This document shows positions 1 through 10,389 of a stretch of DNA of 64,000 nt, piece by piece. Every line of letters starts with the position of its first letter. The first letter of the stretch is position 1. A program made the translations under genes and the position numbers. The notes under the pieces are model-generated. The model had not been told where the DNA came from. It worked only from the letters and a program-made list of their open reading frames with translations, and made no database searches. The DNA comes from Uloborus plumipes (taxonomy: Eukaryota; Arthropoda; Arachnida; Araneae; Uloboridae): positions 48,128 through 112,127 of the forward strand of contig JAXGGA010002917.1 of NCBI GenBank assembly GCA_038373865.1, given 5' to 3'.

Positions 1-51
1 TTAAAACATAAATTATTGAAGCGAAAGTTATATCTTATGAAACACACCGCC

Positions 52-253
52 AGCTCGGTCATGTTCTCGAGATACTGCAGTTTCATCCTCATTATGAATC
101 CTTTGTCTGTCTCCTAATGAGGATAAAACTGCAGTATCGGGATGACCCAGCTCGGTCAAGTCATTCAGGTACTGCAGTTTCATCCTCATTAGGAATCATC
201 AGACTGGCTCCTAATGAGGATAACACTGCAGTATAAAAGTGACATGACCGAGT
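52..253. repeat. Double-hairpin fold-back repeat
   Basis: Two consecutive hairpins are visible. Arms at 71-94 and 115-138 pair (both carry ACTGCAG plus a CCTCATTA/TAATGAGG core). Arms at 170-194 and 209-233 repeat the same stem. An outer inverted pair, AGCTCGGTCATG at 52-63 and CATGACCGAGT at 243-253, encloses both, and a third AGCTCGGTCA lies between the hairpins at 149-158. This looks like a non-autonomous fold-back element or two tandem copies of one. No coding potential and no clear target duplication was seen. Confidence 0.6.
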
Positions 254-1936
254 AGGTGATATATTTCATGTAGTTCTGCCTTTGCCATGGTTTAGGGGTG
301 GCAACTTACTGCTTAATTATATTTTAGTTGGAATTAATAGAACAACAATTATACAAACAATAATCAGGAGTACCCATCCCCCCCCCCTTCAAGGCCGAAC
401 CTCCTCAAATTATAACAAATACCTCCGAAAGCATGAAAACGCCCAAATAAGAGCAATAACCTTATAAAACCACACCTCCCCGCCCCCATGAAAATTTCAA
501 CGACGCAATCTGCGGTATGAACCCCCTCTCGTAAGTACCTGCGCAATAATTATGCCCTATGGATTAGTTTTCCCTCAGCTCAATAATAGACAGATCGATT
601 TCGAAATCTGACTTTAAACAAACAAATGAATTCAGTTTAAATTTTCAAGAATAGATTAATTGAAACAGAGCAACGTACTCCTCTGTTAGATAATTGGACA
701 GGAATTAGCATCCCACTCAATTTTTCTAACAGAATGGAATCCGATTCTGAGTTTCAGCAATCAGAAATTAAAGTTTTTTAATAAATTAATATTTAAGTAA
801 TAGCATAGTCAACTTTTAACTCGGGCTTATCTATGATTTAAAGTGCAAGTAAACAGCATCCCTTCTTCCATTTTGCTTGCTGTTTGTAAAAGAGAAAACT
901 AATTTTACAGTACTATATTAAGATCACTTTTTATTAAATTTCAACCAAACGGAACACATGATTCTTTGCTACAGAATCAAAAGAACATTTTTAATGATAA
1001 ATTATGTTTATTCAAGGTAAAAAGTTAGCACACATCTTTGTCTCTTCACTACGCAACATGGGTTCAAAATCTTACTGAAAAAAAAATCTTCAAGTTTAAT
1101 CAAATATCCAAAAGTTTAATCAAATATCGGTAGAATTACAATTTTTTATACAGAAAATAATACAGTCATTAACGGATAACTTTGGGCAATGTCTGTTAAC
1201 TTTTCACAGCTTTAAATTTTTTAGCGTATTTGACTAAACAAGAAAAATAGAAAACCTAGAACTGCACTTTTTTGCTCTTCATTTTACAAAAAAAGTTTTC
1301 AATATTGTAGACAGCTAAGTACATCATTTAATGACTCTGAACTTACTGTTTGCAAGATATTTTTTGAAAGTGTTGTAACTGTTCTTCCTGCATTGTAATA
1401 TCCATACAATGTTATCAATGACAGAAATACTGCAGTTCTGTAAAGTACACAGGGAAAGTTTTTTAAGCGCTTAAAAATTTGATGTTTCTGCTTTAAAGTT
1501 TCACCACTTTTATTAAAGTGATTTATTCCACATTTCATTTCTTAAGTGGATCAAAGTGATCCTAATTGACTGGATAACTTTAAACCAGGCTAATAGTTCA
1601 TTTTAAATGAAATTAGTAACATCTATTCCTTAATTCTGGAAAATCAAGCAATACTCTGTGAGCTCTTCTTACCTTTTACAACAATAATGCAACAAAACAG
1701 TTAAAATGCAAGTGAATTAAAAAAAAGAAAAATTTTGGGTAAATGCCCTCCCCCCCCACCCCCCAGGTAAATACCATTGTTACCACACAATGTTCTTAAA
1801 AAATCACGCATTTAAGTACTTTGAAAAATCTACCGAGAATTTCAAAACACAAAAAGTAAAACTTTTACCGTTTGAAATATTAAGTAATATAAAAAAGTAA
1901 AGCTTTGCTGCATTTTCGTCAACATATTGCTCCGAT
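254..1936. other. AT-rich spacer
   Basis: No gene or transposon ends recognised. It contains short C-runs at about 376-386 and 1749-1764. The only open frames are under 80 codons with no recognisable domain. Confidence 0.5.
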
Positions 1937-1940
1937 TTAA

Positions 1941-2457
1941 CCCATTAATGCCTAGCGTCCCTTTTTAGGGACGGTCCAAAAAAAGGTCTGAATTTCCCCA
2001 AATAATTTCGACCAAATAATAGTGCTAAATTAGTACCTCGGTATTGTTTCAATTTGTTATTAACAGATTGCAGCACATAACCATTGTAAAGTGTGTTCTG
2101 TAGCAGTTTTAATATGATCTTTATCAAAAATTACATCGTTCACAATCTCAAGAAAAAAGCTAAGTTTTCAAGGTTATTCCCAGCTTCCCAGTTTATGTTA
2201 ATTGCTGATTTTATTTCTTCTTATAAAATGTCTATTTAAATAAGTCTAATTAAATATAAAAATCGTAGGCAGAAAAAATTTTAGTAAAAAAAGTATGTAC
2301 CCTCCAGGTTCTATCGTAACTTTTAAGGGACGATTTTTCTTTCCTTAAAAAAAACAAAATTACATAATTTTTTTTAATTATTTTTCCCGTCCATTAAACA
2401 CTGTTTGTAACCAGTATACAAAATATCTTTGGGGAAAAAATGTCAGGCATTAATGGG
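1941..2457. mobile_element. piggyBac-type MITE, family 1, copy A
   Basis: A 517-bp element flanked by TTAA on both sides (1937-1940 and 2458-2461), the target preferred by piggyBac transposases. The termini are inverted repeats starting CCCATTAATGCC. Inside are AGCGTCCCTTTTTAGGGAC near the left end and AT-rich filler. No transposase is encoded, so it would need one supplied in trans. A second copy in the opposite orientation lies at 61417-61948 and shares the interior, which confirms the boundaries. Confidence 0.85.
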
Positions 2458-2461
2458 TTAA

Positions 2462-3839
2462 ATACCTGGTGCCTAAATACTCTGAGAAAAAACAAAAAAA
2501 AATTGTTTTTCCTGTAACCGTTCTGTTGCTCGACCTGAAGCATATCATACATTATTTACGCTATCTTCCCAATAGAGAGGGAGTTTTACAAGGCGAAAGC
2601 CTTTAAGTTTGTTTTTTGACAGCAATAGTGTTACGACAACGAAAACAGCTTTACATGTTGACATGAATCGGCTTTCCTTGGGATCATAGCAGAAGTATTT
2701 AACTAATCCTAACTATGCAATGACTGAAACTTTTTCAAACATCACTGTTTAGTAGGTACTAATTTTGTAATCGGGTATTAAGAGAAAAAGGGATTTAATC
2801 TCTACGAAGATATTTTTTTCTTACTTATGTTTTGGAGAAACAACTGCTTATTGTCGTATAGGGAACGACAATGACTACTACTTCTTAAGTATTTTTCATA
2901 AATTGGTTATTTCAAAACTCTCTATTGTAAAGAATCTATATATAGGGATTATTTTTCTTATTTATTGCTTTATTTTTTTCTTGCTTTAAAAACTCTTTAG
3001 AATTATATGTTTGAGCGTGATTATTTTAATCTTTTGTTTTCTATTTTAAGAAAATATGACGAATAGAATTGATGTACGGTAATTATAGTAGATATTTCTT
3101 CAAATAATTTTTCTTCCTTTTTTCTTTTGCAATCCTTTTCAATCGCTTTCTCTGTACATTATTATTTTATTATTTGACTTTAAGCGTTTCGATATGGTAA
3201 TTATGCATGATTACCTTTTTAATCATACTCGATTTCAGAACTTCTCAAGTTGAAGGTTTAAAATACATTTAATTAGATTTAGTTTGGAATTAGCTTTTCA
3301 TTTTTCCTTTGCCTCTTTTAAATTAAGTTTTTTTTAAATTATTATTCCTTCATATCTCATGGTATACCCTTTAGAATATTACGGCTCATTCATGTTATTT
3401 TTCATGATTTTTAGTTCAAATAAAACGTTTTGAAAACGATAGGCTAAAATTTATGCAAAATTATGATTTTCAGAAACGCGGAGAACTGTAGCCGTTAATT
3501 TAAAAAACTTTAGTTTGTCAGAAACGAATTAAGGTTAGTATTATGTATATTCGCGTTAACTAAGTTTCCATAAAATAAATAATAATTTCTTCATTAAAAA
3601 GATACTTTCTGCAAAGACGAAATACGCGTGCCTTTTTCCCCCTGCCTTTTCATTCAGAATTAAAAAATGCTTCGCTCTCTTATTCACACTTCTTCTCTCA
3701 ATAGGTTTCTTCGTAAAAGTTTTTATGTGACATAAAGTTGCTAAACTAATACGCAATGCGGGTAGAAGCATCTTGTTAGTTTTATATTTAATGTTCATTG
3801 GAGAAACTGTTATTGAAATATTTCAAAACTGGGCAAGAC
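2462..3839. other. AT-rich spacer
   Basis: Simple AT-rich sequence with T-runs. No terminal repeats, RNA genes or credible coding frame seen. Confidence 0.5.
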
Positions 3840-3841
3840 TA

Positions 3842-4217
3842 CACTGTGCAAAAGAGCTGTTGTTTTTATAGTATAATACTGGCAGCAAATGTTCCAGTTT
3901 AAAACTCTAAAAACATAGTAATAAACTGTAAAACTAGCTATTTTACCGCTTATTACTGCAAAACTAGCAATTTTACAGTTTATTACTGTAAAATTAGCCG
4001 TATTATAGTGTAAAAACAATAGTATAATACTGTCAGCAGAGGTTCCAATTTAAAACAGTAAAATGCACTGTAATAAACTATGAAGCAAGCAATTTTACAG
4101 TTTATTACAGTAAACGAGCAATTTTACAGTTTACTACTGTAAAATTAGCTATTTTGCAGTTTATTATTATAAACTTAGCTGTATTATACTGTAAAAACAT
4201 CTCTTTTTTTTACAGTG
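3842..4217. mobile_element. Palindromic ACAGT-type MITE, copy 1
   Basis: A 376-bp element with inverted ends CACTGTGCAAAA / TTTTTTACAGTG and TA on each side (3840-3841, 4218-4219). The interior is a chain of short palindromes built from TTTTACAGTTTATTACTGTA and related words, with the side motif GGTTCCAATTTAAAAC. Related copies occur at about 19491-19737, 37480-37880 and 38247-38593. The TA flanks suggest a Tc1/mariner-like mobiliser, but the superfamily is not proven. Confidence 0.7.
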
Positions 4218-4830
4218 TAACACCACTAAAGATTAAGAAGTCATCACACGCAGATCATAATCGTTAAATCAGGAGTTGTTATAATGAATATTCACAATAC
4301 ATCACGTATTCAATGGAAATTTCATCTCTCGAAGCTCTCCCCATAACAAAAATAGCGATAAAATCAGCGAAAAAGACCATCGCAACGCAGCAGGATGCAG
4401 ATTTTCCGAGCTACGATTAACCGAACTGTTTTACTATCCGAAATACTACCCTTTCAACGGTTGAGCAGGGAAAATCAAAAACATCAACATAATGTATGGA
4501 AGTATAATAAGAGCTCGGAAAAAAAGAGGGAAAGCAAAATTTATACAACATAATTTCTAATAGCCTTCTTTTAAGATAAGAATTGAATAAATATGTTTAT
4601 GCTTGAAGAAAAGTAAAATTTGAGTTTTCAACGTTTCATCGAACAAAATTTTCATATTACTGCAAACACGTATTTCGAGGTTATAAGGAACTCCATTTCC
4701 AGTCCATCGACGTATGAGTGACGTAAAAAACCTGGATAAACTGGAAAGAAAAAATCTGCACGCACAATATTTTTAATCAACGTATTGTTTGTCAAACTTC
4801 ATTGAAATATCAGTTTTCTGTGAATAAACA

Positions 4831-4966
4831 TAGACAGCGTTTTAAAAAGTACAAATGTATGCATTTGAAAAAGAGTTTAAAACTCAGCAAACAGCCCAAA
4901 ACAGCTGTTTGCTATTTTTAAACTCTTTTTTAAATGCATGCATTTGTACTTCTTAAAACGTTGTCT
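4831..4966. repeat. Long imperfect palindrome
   Basis: Arms 4831-4895 and 4903-4966 are near-complementary (TAGACAGCGTTTTAAAAAGT against ACTTCTTAAAACGTTGTCTA) with a 7-base loop. It could form a hairpin of about 64 bp and is probably a small fold-back MITE. No target duplication is obvious. Confidence 0.7.
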
Positions 4967-5047
4967 ATTTTTACTCATATTACAGTACAAAGTTTTCGAC
5001 TGTTGTTTTACAATCAGTTTTCTTTATTTCTGCAAAAATATATATTT

Positions 5048-5890
5048 CAAACGTTTTGAAAATATTAGAAGCATTCCTGAAGTTGTGTGTCCAACTAGCC
5101 GAAATTTTCCGGGTAGTTGGTCAAAGATCGAACAGTCTTCTATCTTCTGTATTACTACGTAATCACAACATTGCATACATTTCTCCAAATGGAGCAAATA
5201 TTATACAATTTCATAATTAATTAACACAATAAACTATACAGGCTAGTTCGCAGAAAAATCACCCCCAGAGGCTTCCGAGCGCCTATATAATGTATTGCGG
5301 CGAGGGTTTTAGAGACGTCCTACTTGTATCAATGCATGCAAGCCGAGCGGTAATTTGCGCATTTTCGGAGATTTGCGCAGTGCCGGATAATTGGACAAGA
5401 TTCAGATAACCTTCGCTCTACTGTATGCCCTCAAAATCGCAACGTAGTATACATTTCTCCAAATGAAGCAAAAATTATACAACTTCATAATTAATTATCA
5501 CAATAAACTACAGGCTAGTACGCAGCAAAATCTCCCCCAGGGGCTTCTGAGCGCCTGTATATGTATTTCAAACGTTTTCAAAACACCAAAAGTTTTCCTG
5601 AAGTCTGTGCCTTTATGCCGTTTAATTGGACAAGATTCAGATAACATTCGCTCTACTGTATACCCTCAAAATCACAACGTTGTATACAGTTCTCCAAATG
5701 AAGCAAAAATTATACAATTTCATAATCAATCAACACAATAAACTACAGGCTAGTACGCAGCAAAATCACCCCCAGAGGCTTCCGAGCGCCTATATATGTA
5801 TTGCGATGAGGGTTTTAGAGAGACACCCTACTTGTGTCAATGCGTGCAAGCCGAGCGGCAATTTGCGCATTTTCGGAGATTTGGGATTGG
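5048..5890 (+). repeat. Tandem repeat array, about 235-270 bp units
   Basis: Three diverged units start near 5161, 5431 and 5664, each with TACATTTCTCCAAATG (or a variant), ACAATAAACTA, CCCCCAG and GCCGAGCG words. The first unit extends upstream to about 5048, where a CAAACGTTTT block also found in unit 2 occurs. Open frames here of up to 92 codons repeat with the units and are therefore by-products, not genes. Confidence 0.75.
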
Positions 5891-6317
5891 GGTGAAACTG
5901 TCAGCGGCATATGCTGCCCTGGGGGCTAAGTGAATCGTTTTTGCGGGGATCTACTGAGCAGGAGTAAGCTGGTTCATGTCAGTGTCGTTGTTTAAATGTA
6001 GTCTCCTGCATTTCAGAACCACTTGTAGGAGAAACGATTTTTTTTTTTTTTTAACGGTGCAGAAACAGGAGACAAAATGGCATTTGAAGACAGCTTTTAA
6101 CATGTAACCTTTAAAGTAAATCACAAAGTGTGAATTGCTTGCGGCATAAAATTCTAACTCTGGTATAGCAAGAATGTTCGTCGTTTTGTCAACACGGAGT
6201 TAAAAGCACTATACATTGAAAATCAAATAAAAAAATATTTAAGTTTAAAAACAAATAGATTTTTTTAAACAATGAAAGAAACTAACATTTTTAGCCTACT
6301 TTCCCGTTAAAAATAAA
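5891..6317. other. Spacer
   Basis: No recognisable feature apart from a T-run at about 6040-6052. Confidence 0.45.
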
Positions 6318-6357
6318 AGAAAGACGAAAAAAGTATTAAAATTGGCTTAATGCATCT

Positions 6358-6432
6358 AAAAAATATCGCCAAGTCCAAAAAATATCGCCAAGTTAAAAAA
6401 AATATCGCCAAGTCCAAAAAATATCGCCAAGT
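6358..6432. repeat. AATATCGCCAAGT short tandem repeat
   Basis: Four units of about 20 bp ending in ATATCGCCAAG, separated by A-runs. The inverted sister copy has three units at 29762-29821. The same TTGGCGATAT word is scattered inside both Helitron copies. Confidence 0.8.
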
Positions 6433-6852
6433 TAAAAAAATAAAAAGGTAAAATGAATATCGAAAAATTAAAAATTTGAAAGTAGGGTATTGAGATGGGG
6501 AATTTGTGTGTCGGTCTGTCGGTCGGTCTGTCTGTCTGTCCCCCCCTAATAACTTTTGAATGAATATTCCGATTTGGACGAACTTTTTTTTGTTGGAAAG
6601 ATCTCGGCGAGTACAGCTCATTCCCATATTTGATTTTTCGATTTGAACAATTTTTGGTTCAACTTTGAGCCGTTCAAACAACCTGTCCCGCGATGCTAAC
6701 TTTTTAGTTAACAGTCCGATTTGAACAAACTTTTTTTTGTTCGAAAGATCTTTTCAAGGATACTTCATTCCTGTACCCCAGCAGCACCAGAACGTTCAAA
6801 TTTGGTGCAAAAATGGTGTTATTGGTCAAATAACGGTGCTAAGTGTCACTTG

Positions 6853-7194
6853 AACGTTATATTCGACGTGCAAAAACAGTAATATTATCACGGTGTCATT
6901 TCAGTGCTTAAAGAACGTGATATTTGACGTGCAAAAACAGTGATATTATCACGGTGTCATTTCAGTGCTTAAGAAACGTGATATTTGACGTGCAAAAACA
7001 GTAATATTATCACGGTGTCATTTCAGTGCTTAAGGAACGTGATATTTGACGTGTAAAAACAGTAATATTATCACGGTGTCATTTCAGTGCTTAAGGAACG
7101 TGATATTTGACGTGCAAAAACAGTAATATTATCACGGTGTCATTTCAGTGCTTAAGGAACGTGATATTTGACGTGCAAAAACAGTAATATTATC
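6853..7194 (+). repeat. 61-bp tandem array, about 6 units
   Basis: Units contain TTTGACGTGCAAAAACAGTA and ATTATCACGGTGTCATTTCA and recur every 61 bp. They are nearly identical, so the array is young or homogenised. The last unit is split by the hAT MITE at 7195. Inverted copies follow at 8043-8137. Confidence 0.85.
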
Positions 7195-7962
7195 CAGGGC
7201 TGCGGAGTCGGAGTCGAAGAGTCGGAGTCGGACTGATTTTGGACTAAAGGAGTCGGAGTCGGAGTTGCTGAAAAACATGTCGACTCCGACTCCAACCACC
7301 TTCGATTTCGATGAAATTTTATGGTGGTGAAAACATGTCTTTGAAACTAACAGATACAAATTTTCAGCGTCCAATATCCAAATCCTAAGCATCTAGGATC
7401 ATTAAAAAGGGCTTCAAAATGGCGGGTTTGCTTTGTGAAACGAATTGCTATGTATGGGCTTATGCAAGATAATAAAAATATTTGCAGTAAAAATGCATCG
7501 TGTTAAAATAAAATTTGGCCATTTAACAAGAAAAGGATTAGTTTTGTACGGAGTCAAATGACAAGAGCGGCACTTGTCATTTGCTCTGGAGAAAATGAAC
7601 TTTTTGGGAGGTCACAGTGATCTCCGAGAATTGAGGTAAATGTGGTGAAATTACCTGCGAGAATTCATGACCAAATTAAACTTTTCGAGAGGTCACAATG
7701 ACCTCCCATGACCTCCAACTGGGATACCCCAGCTTGCTCCCCCCCCCCCTAAAGTGAGTCCTGGCTACGACCATGAATAAAAATGAAACTTTTAAAAATG
7801 GACTTAATATTTCAACCTTTGTTTAGGGTTTTTCCCTCTTCACATTTGGGTAAAAAAATAAATAATTTCAAAAAAAGTAGGAGTCGGAGTCGGAGTCGAA
7901 AGTTTTAGCATCCCGGAGTCGGAGTCGGAGTCGACCATTTTTCCTCCAACTCTGCAGCCCTG
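7195..7962. mobile_element. hAT MITE (GGAGTCGGAGTC type)
   Basis: A 768-bp insertion with termini CAGGGCTGCGGAGTC / CTCTGCAGCCCTG and an exact 8-bp target duplication ATATTATC (7187-7194 and 7963-7970), diagnostic of hAT. It splits one 61-bp unit cleanly. The subterminal parts are repeats of GGAGTC; the middle is AT-rich with no coding region. Transposition would depend on an hAT transposase supplied elsewhere. Confidence 0.88.
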
Positions 7963-8080
7963 ATATTATCACGGTGTCATTTCAGTGCTTAAGGAGGTGC
8001 TTAATTTCTCAGAATTGAGGAACCTCAATTCTGAGAAATTAAGCACCTCCTTAAGCACTGAAATGACACCGTGATAATAT
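7963..8080. repeat. Perfect palindrome, 58-bp arms
   Basis: Arm 7963-8020 is the exact complement of 8023-8080 with only AA between. If the hAT MITE is removed, the symmetry continues into the flanking 61-bp units on both sides to about 8137. The palindrome therefore sits where the array turns round. Confidence 0.88.
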
Positions 8081-8383
8081 TACTGTTTTTACACGTCAAA
8101 TATCACGTTCCTTAAGCACTGAAATGACACCGTGATCACGACCTCGTGAATTGCTGCTTTTTAGAAAGGGAAGAGGCATAATAACTGCAGAAACTTTAAG
8201 TTTTATCCTAAACAACTCTTTCTCCCAAGATCCTAATCAGATTTGCATGCATATCAGTAAAAAAGCATTGCATTCATACTAATAAAATGATATGATTTAC
8301 GCCCTTAGTCTTTCATAGATGGCGCCTCCTGCAAAAAAAATTTCCATTTAAAGTATTATTTTTCTCCCTCGATGAGATCAAGT

Positions 8384-8450
8384 AGCGTATAGTGGTTAGC
8401 GTGTCCGGCTGGAATCGCAAGGGACCCGCGTTCGAATCCCGCGGAATGTA
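8384..8450 (+). repeat. tRNA-like segment (SINE head or tRNA relic)
   Basis: It has an A-box-like TAGTGGTTAGCG and a B-box-like GTTCGAATCCC, with about 38 bp between them. The arms do not fold into a full acceptor stem, so it is unlikely to be a working tRNA gene. It lies inside the TA transposon and probably arrived as a SINE. Confidence 0.5.
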
Positions 8451-8859
8451 TATATTAAATTCAAAGTAATTAAACAATCAATAGTTAAATTAATTAAATA
8501 ATTAAAACCAAGATGGCGACGATCATGGATCAAAAATGGTGGATCAAAAATGACGTCACGGTTAAAACACGTCACGGCCACCGGATAGTGGGGTATACGT
8601 AGTATACTTTTTCAGCTGGGGAGCACTGAAAACAAACGTATTTCCAGAACCTAAATATAACCTATCATTCCACGTTCAAAACTGGGACAAAAAAAGGTGG
8701 TCAACACCAGATTTCGACGTGTCATATTACCATCGATCGATGAGACACATAGACGTTGACAACACGTGCTGCGAGAACGTGTTTTGAACGTGCCGGCTGG
8801 TGCGCTCTGTACGTGTTGCAGAACGTGTTTTGAACGCCTTTGTGCTGCTTGGGTATCTA

Positions 8860-9640
8860 CATTTTCGATTTGAACAATTTTTCGTTCAACATTGAACCGT
8901 TCAAGCAACCTTTCCCCCCTAATAACTTTTGAATGAACATTCCGATTTGAACAAACTTTTTTTTGTTGGATAGATCTCGGCGATTACAACTCATTCCCAT
9001 ATTTGATTTTTCGATTTGAACAATTTTGCTTCAACATTGAACCGTTCAAGCAACCTTTCCCCCCCTAATAACTTTTGAATGAACATTCCGATTTGAACAA
9101 ACTTTTTTTTGTTGGAAAGATTTCGGCGAGTACAACTCATTCCCATATTTGATTTTTCGATTTGAATAATTTTTGGTTCAACTTTGAACCGTTCAAACAA
9201 CCTGTCCCGCGATGCTAACTTTTGAGTGAACAGTCCGATTTCAACAAACTTTTTTTTGTTCGAAAGATCTTATCAAGGATACTTCATTCCCGTATTTACA
9301 TTTCCGATTTGAACAATTTTTCGTTCAACATTGAACCGCTCAAGCAAGCTGTCACCCCTAATAATTTTTGAGTGAACAGTCCGATTGAAATAAACTTTTT
9401 TTTTTGTTCGAAGGATCTCAGCAAGGATACTTCATTACAGTATTTAAATTTTCAATTTGAACATTTTTTCGTTCAACATTGAACCGTTCAAGCAACCTTT
9501 CCCCACCTAATAACTTCTGAGTGAACCATCCGAATGGAATAAACTTTTTTTTGTTTGAAAGATCTCGGAGAGGTTCATTCCCTTATTTCGCTTTTTGGTT
9601 TGAACCATTTTTCGTTCAATATTGAACCGTTCAGAAAAAA
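8860..9640. repeat. 147-bp tandem units of element X
   Basis: GAACCGTTCA recurs at about 8895, 9042, 9188, 9334, 9481 and 9625, and a variant at 6672 before the nested insertion. Each unit carries CCTAATAACTTTTGAGTGAA, a long T-run then GTTCGAAAGATCT, and a GAACAATTTTTCGTTCAA palindromic word. Four inverted units lie in Y (27440-28020). Confidence 0.8.
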
Positions 9641-10080
9641 ATTTAACATTAGCGCCTACGGGGAATTTAAGTTGAATGTTGATCCTGGAACTTAAAGTCG
9701 GATTTCCTTCAAACTAACTTTAAAAAAATGGTTTTGATAAATAATGTTTGTAAAGTACTTTTCTGAATAATCTTCTGTGAGGACTCTGATTCCGACTCCA
9801 ACTCCACAAACATGGCGGAAATGCAAGCTCAGAAAAAAATGACTGACTGTGCAGACGATTTTTTGTTTATTTATTAATTTGTGATATTTTATTTATTACT
9901 ATTATTTTTTTTTGGCAGACGATTTTTTTTTGTAACAAAAGTGTTTCATTCACGAGGGCATTTTATTCTTTATTTATATTTAACAACTGGCAACGGTTTA
10001 AAAGTGAAAATCGAGACCTTTTATCGACGGACGAGTTTTTTTTCCTTTCTTTGATAAAATGTGTTTTGATGTACTTTGTA

Positions 10081-10111
<31 letters not shown>

Positions 10112-10389
10112 AACGATTGAGGAATTTTTCTACGGAAGAACTGTAACAGTTACATTCTTTAAAAGGTGCGACAAAACTTCATTTATTCATTTATTTACTT
10201 TTTATATCTCTATTTCATCTGATGAGAGGGGTATATTTTGCTTTTAGAAATCAGCTTTAAGTGCTAAAAAGGTATGTTTGACATAATGTTTAGTCTCAGA
10301 TGATCAAGAGAATAATGATCAGATGCTAGAATGCCGATGTCGATGTACGGGAAAGTAGGCTCGTTTAGTTCTTGACAGAACTTCTTGTT

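Larger units (their letters stand above)
6776..8853. mobile_element. TA-target DNA transposon nested in X
   Basis: Inverted ends CCCCAGCAGCACCAGAACGT and (reverse strand) CCCAAGCAGCACAAAGGCGT lie between TA dinucleotides at 6774-6775 and 8854-8855. The outside sequence continues the interrupted 147-bp unit of X; compare the uninterrupted unit near 9290. It is non-autonomous: no transposase frame was seen. It carries a 61-bp tandem array, a perfect palindrome, a tRNA-like segment and a nested hAT MITE. A related terminus occurs at 42241. Confidence 0.75.
6318..10389. mobile_element. Unclassified repeat element X (interrupted)
   Basis: About 4.1 kb, of which 2.08 kb (6776-8853) is a later insertion. 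It is homologous in inverted orientation to element Y (26024-29861). From left it holds four AATATCGCCAAGT units (6358-6432), a GTCGGTCTGTCTGTC-rich stretch, seven units of a 147-bp tandem repeat, a GGAGTCGGAGTC-like patch at about 9780, T-rich DNA, and a unique right part ending CTTCTTGTT. No protein is encoded that I recognise. Boundaries come from where X and Y stop matching. I could not find clean terminal inverted repeats or target duplications, so the class is open. Confidence 0.65.

Noticed and set aside
5463..5895. Overlapping frames of 92 and 89 codons
   Set aside because: They are translations of the tandem repeat and repeat with its units.
6307..6681. 124-codon minus-strand frame
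   Set aside because: It runs through short tandem repeats and the GTCGGTCTGTC stretch and yields low-complexity protein.
6853..7194. 61-bp regularly spaced repeat as a possible CRISPR array
   Set aside because: Whole units are repeated with no variable spacers, the genome is eukaryotic, and the array sits inside a transposon.
8384..8450. Functional tRNA gene
   Set aside because: A and B boxes are present, but the T-stem is offset and the acceptor arms do not pair.
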